Assembly (NCBI GenBank): GCA_009602725.1
Contig: WELB01000046.1
Location: 480,618 to 502,663, forward strand
Source: Spirogloea muscicola
Lineage: Eukaryota > Streptophyta > Zygnematophyceae > Spirogloeales > Spirogloeaceae
DNA: 22,046 nucleotides
Direction of reading: 5' to 3'
The notes beneath the pieces are model-generated. The model did no database searches and had not been told where the DNA came from. It saw only the letters and a list, made by a program, of their open reading frames with translations. Both the position numbers and the translations under genes were made by a program. Positions 16,674 to 22,046 of this stretch are shown in pieces. Positions within the stretch are counted from its first letter, which is position 1, and every line of letters begins with the position of its first letter.

Positions 16674-18313
16674 CTAGCGAGTGGTGCACTTGAGCCCGCC
16701 GGCAACCTTGTCATTGGAGCACAGTGTCGAACCGAAGGTCTCCTCGTCCTCCTCCACGTCGTCCATGACGGCCAGCTTGTGCGCCATTGCACCAACCTGG
16801 AGGACGTCGTAGGGAGTCGCCTCGAAGATGCTCACTGGACAGTCAGCGGCAAAGAGGGAGGAGGACGTGTATGATGGGACGTCGCCAAGGATGTATGAGG
16901 CGACAGTGAGGCCCTCCTTGACGTTAGGCGGCGACCACAGGCGCTGGTATGTCTGGCCGAGCACGCCCTCCGCAGAGCCCGAGAGCTGCGAGAACTCCAA
17001 GGCCATGTCGAGGTGCGCGAAGCAGCTCTCCTCTGTCCACTGGTCCCTGCCGATGGGCCGGGCCTCCACGTTGAGTGCCAGCAGGTTCTCAATCTCAATG
17101 CGTGCCACATTGGGCTTGCTAGAGCGCACTACTCGGACCTTGGCCGCATCAGAGACATAAATGGCCTCATCTGCAGTATTGCTGACAGGAAGCAGCACCT
17201 GGACGGCAGAGAAGGCAGAAAGTGAGTAAGTAAAAAATTGACCAATAGTTGCTTTCCACATTCAGGCGGCGAGCAAAGACAATCATTCTTTACTATCAAG
17301 ATCCTAAAGATCAGAGGTAATCAGGAGATTGCGACAAGGCTTACCTCGCCATTGAGGGAGAAGAGGAGGTGGTCGGCCTTTGCGTCCCAGGTCGCCTGCT
17401 GCTGGGTGCCGATGTAGAGCTTGTTAGTGCCGAAAAGGATGGCAATGGCCTGCACCCAGGTGAGGTCGTGGCCCTCCTCCACAGACTTGCCGATGAAGTG
17501 GGCATTGATGTGTAGGTTGCGGTCGGAGACGACGCAGAAGTCCCCATCCTTGCGGCCGTGGAACCAGAAGGGCACGCCGTCGCCGCCGACCAGGCGGGGG
17601 TCGCCGCACATCGAGCCGCCATTAGTGCAGAGCGGGCAGTCGGCGGGCTTCACGGCCTTCTTCAAGGACAGGTCCGCCATTTTGTACGTCGCCCCGAACT
17701 GGAGAAGGACGCCCTTGACGGGGTCCCGGACGTCGAGCGGGCCAGCCTTGAGAAGCACGTTGCAGGTCTTGTCGTTGGTGCCCACGAGCGAGAGGCTGCA
17801 GTACTTCATGTTCTTGTAGTTCTGCTCAGTCTGCACCTTCACGAAGGTGTACGTGCCGTCAGCGCCGGTCCGGGCGTACTGGGTGTACGGGCCTCTGCCA
17901 TTGTTGACGTCGCAGGTCAGCGCGACTTGGGCGCCCTTAGCGGGACCGTCGGTGGCCCCCTTCTTGCCATCACCGCAAGAGTCGCAGTACACCTGCATGA
18001 GCAACGGATTGAACGCGTCAACGACCTTGCCGAGAACAACGTGTGGCTTCTCTGCAATGTTATAACGAGAACATTACACCCGGAGGACGTGGCCACCGCT
18101 CAGGCCTGCACCATGCAGCCGCTGCACTAACAAACACTGCTTTCTTCATGAGCGCAGGACTGGCTTGGGATACTCGATAGCAAGGCAAGCACAGCAAACG
18201 CATTTGAGCAGGTGCGGTGTGCTCACCGAGCCGGTGACCGTGCAGTAGTGGGCGGCGGCGGGCGCCACGAGGCACGCGACGACCAGGAGGGCGAGGAGCG
18301 CCTGGCTGGCCAT
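16674..18313 (-). CDS. Secreted Ole e 1-like / Root_cap protein, paralogue A
   Basis: Exons on the minus strand: 18313-18227, 17992-17345 and 17198-16674; 1260 bp, 419 residues; both introns GT-AG, phase 0. Residues 1-21 (MASQALLALLVVACLVAPAA, A) are a signal peptide, cut before HYC. Residues 22 to about 148 form an Ole e 1-like domain with six cysteines (HYC, VYCDSC, GAQVALTC, MKYC, DKTC). From residue 158, CGDPRLVGGDGVPFWFHG, FCVVSDRNLHINAHFIG and DLTWVQAIAILFG define a Root_cap domain, running to FAHLDMALEFSQLSGSAEGV and LGQTYQ (323-329). The tail ends CSNDKVAGGLKC. The ATG context is GCCATGG. The spacing of CGDPR and GGDG resembles a von Willebrand D-type opening, an inference. Predicted extracellular or wall protein, molecular activity unknown. 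GC-rich third positions. Compared with B, the last two exons are one. Confidence 0.93.
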
Positions 18314-18457
18314 GGCGACGGGCTGGAGCAGCAGCAGCAGCGAGCGCGGCGCCGCAGCTGACTGGCGGCGGCGGCGGCTGGCAGATGTAGGTGGCGAAGG
18401 TGGGGGAGCTGGGAAGAAGGGCGAACTGGGTCCCCAGATGGCTGGCCCGATCGCCGA

Positions 18458-18465
18458 TCTTATAG
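18458..18465 (-). promoter_or_regulatory. TATA box of paralogue A
   Basis: CTATAAGA on the minus strand within GGGCTATAAGATC, 145 bases upstream of the ATG. This allows a 5' UTR of roughly 110 bases. Confidence 0.65.
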
Positions 18466-18574
18466 CCCGGGCCCTGAAGGCGAGGGAGGGGGAGAGAGAG
18501 GAATAGAGAGGGACGGAGGGGGGTGGGAGAGCTAGAGGGAGAGCGAGAACGAGGGAGAGAGAGAGAGACGGAGN

Positions 18575-18833
<259 letters not shown>

Positions 18834-19008
18834 GGAGGGAGCGAGGAGGGCGGGAGCTGCTTCCAGCGTGTGGGTGCGGCGGCGGCGGGAGATGGGCCCC
18901 GCCTCGGGCAGGAACTTGATGGCCGGGCTAATGCATTTCAATCACCGTGCCTCGACGGGCAGAGGCGGCGTCCCTCACGGCAGCCAGTCGGGTGCTGACA
19001 GAGCCCCC

Positions 19009-19038
19009 TAACCGCCGGTTATCCTTAACCGGCGGTTA
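19009..19038. repeat. 13-bp perfect inverted repeat
   Basis: TAACCGCCGGTTA and TAACCGGCGGTTA separated by TCCT. Each arm itself contains AACCG and CGGTTA, the core recognised by plant MYB proteins, and another TTAACCGG follows at 19046. It lies about 0.7 kb upstream of the paralogue A start. Confidence 0.75.
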
Positions 19039-19165
19039 CGGCCGCTTAACCGGGCCAGACCCATGCAGCTGTCGTGGCGTGAGCCGCCCCCGGGGGGTCG
19101 GCGCCAACTGGGGCGGCAATCACGGCGGGATTGGCGGGTCAACCCCCTGGTCGGCACGCGCAGAC

Positions 19166-19212
19166 TGCCACGTGGCAACTCCAAGCGACTTCCGTGCGGA
19201 GGCTTCCACGTG
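19166..19212. promoter_or_regulatory. G-box pair
   Basis: TGCCACGTGGCA (19166-19177) is a 12-bp perfect palindrome around the G-box CCACGTGG. A second CACGTG lies at 19207-19212. They are 0.86 kb upstream of paralogue A. These are bZIP/bHLH-type sites; abscisic-acid control would be an inference. Confidence 0.5.
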
Positions 19213-19784
19213 CGCCGCCCCCGGTCGCCGGCTTCCCCACTTCCGTCGGCGAATGCCTCCGCGGGCAGGGCCCAGCAGGTAGCGCTTACCGGGAGCCGAC
19301 TTTGATGGGGCGTCGAGGCGGAGCGTGCGTTCAGGGTAGCTTCTGTCACCGGCCAGGTGGCGGCAGCACCGGGTTTCCAGCCACGCCGGGGGGGGCCAGC
19401 AGAAAGACCCCCTGGGTGCCGCAGGCCAGCTGTCTGCCGGGACCACTGAGGTGCGGCCAGGTGGGGGCGGCGGCATCTGGGGCAGGTGCTAATTGACGGA
19501 AGACGACAAAAAGCCAGTGGTTCAGGGTCCTGGCTGTTGCAACGTGGCGGCCGAGCAGGTGGCGCGCAGGAGCCGGCGACGGACCCGGCTTTGTCGCCTT
19601 GCGGGGCCCCGGCGCGAGGCGGGTGGGCGCACTCGCGCAACGTGGCGGAGCCGTTTCGCACTCACCCGCCGCCATCTCCTCCAACGAGAGGGCCACCATT
19701 GGGAGAGCCACTTTCTCCGACGAGGCACGTCCCCTCATGTCCCTTGTCCACTTCGGTCGTCCAGTCTCTGGGTTGTCCACTTTG
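19213..19784. other. GC-rich intergenic region
   Basis: High-GC sequence with G runs and long frames on both strands that lack recognisable motifs or splice support. Possibly the distal promoter of paralogue A. Confidence 0.45.
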
Positions 19785-19840
19785 GTCATTCATTTTCTGG
19801 GCTGGCGAAGCACTGCCATCGCCCTCGACTGGGAAAGGTC
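19785..19840 (+). repeat. Hairpin module (GCCATCGCC type)
   Basis: CATTTTCTGGGCTGGCGAAG followed by CACTGCCATCGCCCTCGACT and GGGAAAGGTC. The stem is decayed but the CCATCGCCCTC tail matches 11769-11825 and 21955-22005. Confidence 0.55.
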
Positions 19841-19865
19841 TTTGGCTTCCTCTGGCCCCCTTCTC

Positions 19866-19925
19866 GTTCTTTGTTCATTCTTTTTTGGGCTGGCTTGTCC
19901 AGCCCCTATCCTCACTGGGAAAGGT
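19866..19925 (+). repeat. 3' hairpin module (CCAGCCC type)
   Basis: TTTGTTCATTCTTTTTTGGG followed by CTGG-CTTGT-CCAGCCCC, then TATCCTCACTGGGAAAGG. The GGGCGAGC box is replaced by GGGAAAGG. Confidence 0.7.
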
Positions 19926-20006
19926 CTTCCTTCTACTGGAGCACCACTTCTTCACTGGAAGAGTCGGTCTTCGCTCTTCTTTCTGGTCCACTCTTTCTGG
20001 TCCACG

Positions 20007-20152
20007 CTTAGCAGGGGTTACTGAGTGTCTCGTAGCAGCTTTGTTTCTGTTACTTAGCGCTTCCCCTGGCCCCCTTCTCGTACTCTGTTCATTCTTTTTC
20101 GGGCTGGTTGTTCCAGCCCCTATTCTCAATGGGCGAGCACTTTCTTCTTTCT
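20007..20152 (+). mobile_element. LINE-like 3' UTR with last codons
   Basis: LSRGY-stop codons (20007-20024) are followed by a first-subfamily 3' UTR (GCTTTGTTTCTG, GCGCTTCCCCTGG), a GGGCTGG-TTGTT-CCAGCCC hairpin and GGGCGAGCACTTTCTTCTTT. It ends just before the next copy. Confidence 0.7.
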
Positions 20153-20157
20153 GGGCT

Positions 20158-20824
20158 GGCTCATCCGGCGTCATGCCGCTCCTGGAAAGGGCCGACGGTC
20201 TCCACGCTCGTCGCGTCGACCTGGTGGCCACCCCACAGGCCGGCGGGCCAAGTCTGCTTCTGGACGTGGTGACTACCGACGCATTCCACCCAGCCCAGTC
20301 TGCCACCAAGGCTGGGTATGCGGTCGCCTGCGCCGCTCGGGCAAAAGAGATCAAGTACGCCGACCATCCGCCGGAAGACGAGTTCTTCCCGTTGGCAATT
20401 GACATCCATGGGGCACTGGGCGCTCGGTGGCTTGAGCTACTTAACCAGCTCGCCCGCCACGCAATCGCCCGTCGCTTCCATGGTGACCGGTAGACTTTCC
20501 TGCAGCCGGGTCGCTGGCGCAAGTGTATCGCATGCGCTTGGCCGTCTCGCTGCAGAGGTCCATGGCCCGTGCGCTGCACCTTCGTGCCGGAAGAGCCCTA
20601 GCTGCTGCCTCTGGCTCTGTCCAGGGGACCCACTTCCAGGACACTAGCACCTCTGATCTGCGGCTGCTCAGCAGGAATTACTGAGTCATTAGTAGCTGCT
20701 TTGTTTCTTCTTGTGCTTGTTTTTCTTAGCGCTTCCCCTGGCTCCCTTCTCGTACTTTGTCCATTCTTTTTTGGGCTGGCTGTTCCAGCCCCTATCCTCA
20801 ATGGGCGAGCTCTTTCTTCTGGCT
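20158..20824 (+). mobile_element. LINE-like 3' end, frameshifted, twin of 5365-6040
   Basis: SGVMPLLERADGLHARRVDL, VATPQAGGPSLLLDVVTTDA, FHPAQSATKAG, KEIKYADHPPEDEFFPLAID and WLELLNQLARHAIARRFHGD lead into a stop caused by a one-base loss (GGTGACCGG for GGTGAGCCGG, near 20486). The next frame carries VDFPAAGSLAQVYRMRLAVS, LQRSMARALHLRAGRALAAA and TSDLRLLSRNY-stop (to about 20684). The 3' UTR ends in GGGCTGG-CTGTT-CCAGCCC and GGGCGAGCTCTTTCTTCT. Relative to the inverted twin it lacks 9 bases in the TTDAF region. Confidence 0.8.
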
Positions 20825-21135
20825 CAGCCCTTCTCCGGCTCGCCCACGTCTTTCGGATGCGCCTGGCGGTATCGTTCCAGCGTTCTCTTCCCCACGCCGT
20901 CCACACGCGAGCAGGACGTGCTCTGGCCGCCGCCTCCGGGTCTCGGCTGAGTGCCTCCTTCCCCGCAGCGAGCTACTCTGACCTGATGTTGCTCACTCGC
21001 GGGTACTGAGCTTCCCTAGTGTGTTGTCTTGTTTGGTTGTGTAGTCCTTTTCCAGCACCTCTTTCTTCGGCTGCAGATATTGTCCATTGTTTTTGGGCTG
21101 GCCTTGCCAGCTCTTCTTCTCTATTCTCTTTCATT
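20825..21135 (+). mobile_element. LINE-like 3' end, second subfamily
   Basis: SGSPTSFGCAWRYRSS-like or, in the adjacent frame, FRMRLAVSFQRSLPHAVHTR, AGRALAAASGSRLSA and SFPAASYSDLMLLTRGY-stop (21007-21009). The 3' UTR has TTGTCCATTG and GGGCTGGCC-TT-GCCAGC and ends TTCTTCTCTATTCTC without the GGGCGAGC box. It starts directly after the tail of the preceding copy. Confidence 0.75.
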
Positions 21136-21419
21136 CTCTTTCATCAACGTGCAGGGCGCGCTCTAAGTCAGGCCTCCGGCTTTCGTGGCGGCGCTCCAGC
21201 TCCCCAAGTTAGCTTGTCAGATTTGTTTGTGCTCACCCGTGGGTACTAATGTCGTCTTAGGTACCTTAGATTAGGTCTCCGTATTATGTAGCATTGTTTA
21301 GTCTGCACTCGACTCTGCCTGAACAATGTATTGGCTTGAATTGGCCTCCCTTTCAATTCATGCGCCCCGCGCGCCTTCTCTCTCTATATGGGCGCGCACT
21401 TCTCTTTTCTAAACCTTTG
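21136..21419 (+). mobile_element. Short LINE-like C-terminal remnant
   Basis: Encodes AGRALSQASGFRGGAPA, then QVSLSDLFVLTRGY-stop (21247-21249): the AGRALAAASGS...SDLxLLTRGY pattern with diverged sequence. From 21250 to 21419 nothing else is recognised. Confidence 0.55.
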
Positions 21420-21475
21420 TCAATTCTTGTCGGGCTGGCTTTTCACAGCCCCAGCCCCCTTGGATGAGCTTCCGG
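21420..21475 (+). repeat. 3' hairpin module (CACAGCCC type)
   Basis: GTCAATTCTTGTCGGGCTGG followed by CTTTTCACAGCCCCAGCCCC and TTGGATGAGC. Confidence 0.65.
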
Positions 21476-21615
21476 TTTACGGCCCTTGCCCCCTTGTTGG
21501 CTCTTTGTACCTTGTCCATTCTTTTGGCTTGGCCTTTCCCAGCCTGCTGCCTCTGGCTTAGCCCAGGGACCCGCTTCCAGGAACCCAGACTCTCTGACCT
21601 GAGGCTGCTTAGCAG

Positions 21616-21644
21616 TCTCTCTGACCTGAGGCGAGCCCTTTCTT
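21616..21644 (+). repeat. 29-nt nested insertion with 8-bp TSD
   Basis: TCTCTCTGACCTGA, copied from the adjacent host sequence, joined to GGCGAGCCCTTTCTT, the extreme 3' end of the element. CTTAGCAG precedes it (21608-21615). The matching copy begins at 21645 and is itself split by the next insertion. Confidence 0.7.
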
Positions 21645-21651
21645 CTTAGCA

Positions 21652-21718
21652 TTTTGAATTGAAAGGGCTCGCCCATTGAGGATAGGGGCTGGACAAGCCA
21701 GCCCAAAAAAGAATGAAG
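21652..21718 (-). repeat. 67-nt nested insertion with 10-bp TSD
   Basis: Minus strand: CTTCATTCTTTTTT, GGGCTGG-CTTGT-CCAGCCC, then GGGCGAGCCCTTTC and an A-rich end (AATTCAAAA). CTTCTTAGCA flanks it exactly (21642-21651 and 21719-21728). Confidence 0.8.
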
Positions 21719-21954
21719 CTTCTTAGCAGGGGTTACTGAGTGCTTCGTAGCTGCTTAGTTCTCTTTGTGCCTGTTTTTCTTAGTGCCTCCCCTGGCCCCT
21801 TCTCGTCCTTTGTTTGCTTCTTTGGGATGGCTTTTTCCAGCCCCTATCCTCAATGGGCGAGCCCTTCTTCTTCTTTCCCAGCCCCTACCCTCGGTTGTGA
21901 GCTCCTACCCTCGGTGGACGAGCGATTTCTCCTTTGGAAGAGCCTGGCCCCTTC

Positions 21955-22005
21955 GAAATTTGTTCGTTCTTTTCTGGGCTGGCCAATCACAGCCATCGCC
22001 CTCCC
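21955..22005 (+). repeat. Hairpin module (GCCATCGCC type)
   Basis: GAAATTTGTTCGTTC, then CTGGGCTGGCCAATCACAGC and CATCGCCCTCCCTGCTAGAG. It resembles the decayed 3' UTR at 13013-13065. The window ends shortly after. Confidence 0.65.
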
Positions 22006-22046
22006 TGCTAGAGTCCATCTCTCTTGGACCGTTGGCGGCCCCCCCC

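Larger units (their letters stand above)
21515..21895 (+). mobile_element. LINE-like 3' end with two overlapping nested insertions
   Basis: Starts with a module (TTGTCCATTC, GGCCTTTCCCAGCC), then CCTCTGGCTTAGCCCAGGGA codons and LSDLRLLS. Insertions at 21616-21644 and 21652-21718 then interrupt it before RGY-stop resumes (GGGGTTACTGAG at 21729-21740). The 3' UTR reads GCTGCTTAG, AGTGCCTCCCCTGG and TTTTTCCAGCCCC, then GGGCGAGCCCTTCTTCTTCT. A further CCAGCCCCTACCCTCGG scrap is repeated to about 21915. Confidence 0.75.

Noticed and set aside
19486-20493. 335-codon plus-strand frame
   Set aside because: It runs through GC-rich DNA and several retroelement 3' UTRs before entering the frame of the LINE fragment at 20158. 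The N-terminal two-thirds is translated repeat, not a gene.

Overview
The window looks like nuclear DNA of a GC-rich streptophyte (a land plant or charophyte alga). The reasons are spliced genes with GT-AG introns, a dnaJ 72-type J protein with a plant C-terminal signature, two secreted proteins that join an Ole e 1-like domain to a plant Root_cap domain, and a degenerate plant-type telomere repeat (CCCTAAA). No bacterial-style operons, rRNA, tRNA or CRISPR arrays were seen. The species cannot be named from the sequence.

Genes. (1) Minus strand 4503-2459: a four-exon J-domain protein of 281 codons, rebuilt here from its splice sites. Its start codon lies 12 bases from a 60-bp block of interstitial telomere-like repeats. 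(2) Plus strand about 7599-8332: the 3' end of an unrecognised gene, acidic then arginine-rich, two exons, downstream of a (CTG)16 tract. (3) and (4) Minus strand 11257-9359 (paralogue B, 417 codons) and 18313-16674 (paralogue A, 419 codons): tandem, same-orientation copies of a secreted Ole e 1 / Root_cap protein. They share two intron positions and have equal-length second exons (648 bp), but B carries one extra intron. Gene A has a TATA box, a 254-bp uninterrupted (AG)n tract and G-box and inverted-repeat motifs upstream. (5) Minus strand around 15911-15502: a tentative 3' end of an unknown gene.

Mobile DNA. The first 2.2 kb, 5.4-6.0 kb, 12-15 kb and 19.8-22.0 kb are a mosaic of 5'-truncated, broken copies of a non-LTR (LINE-like) retrotransposon family. 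Only the extreme C-terminal protein region and the 3' UTR are present. The protein ends recurrently in SDLxLL(T/S)RGY-stop. The 3' UTR ends in a short module: a TTGTCCATTC-like stretch, a GGGCTGG...CCAGCCC hairpin, then GGGCGAGC and a TTTCTTCTTT-like tail. More than 25 copies of the hairpin module occur in both orientations, with at least four loop or tail types. Several are very short insertions (27, 29, 62, 67 and 109 nt) with 7-10 bp target-site duplications, sitting inside other copies of the same family. Removing each of four of them rejoins the host copy's reading frame.

Most notable: the self-nesting micro-insertions of the hairpin-ended retroelement, the tandem Ole e 1 / Root_cap pair with an intron presence/absence difference, the telomere repeats abutting the J-protein start codon, the (AG)127 promoter tract, and a 218-bp fold-back element at 14744-14961.
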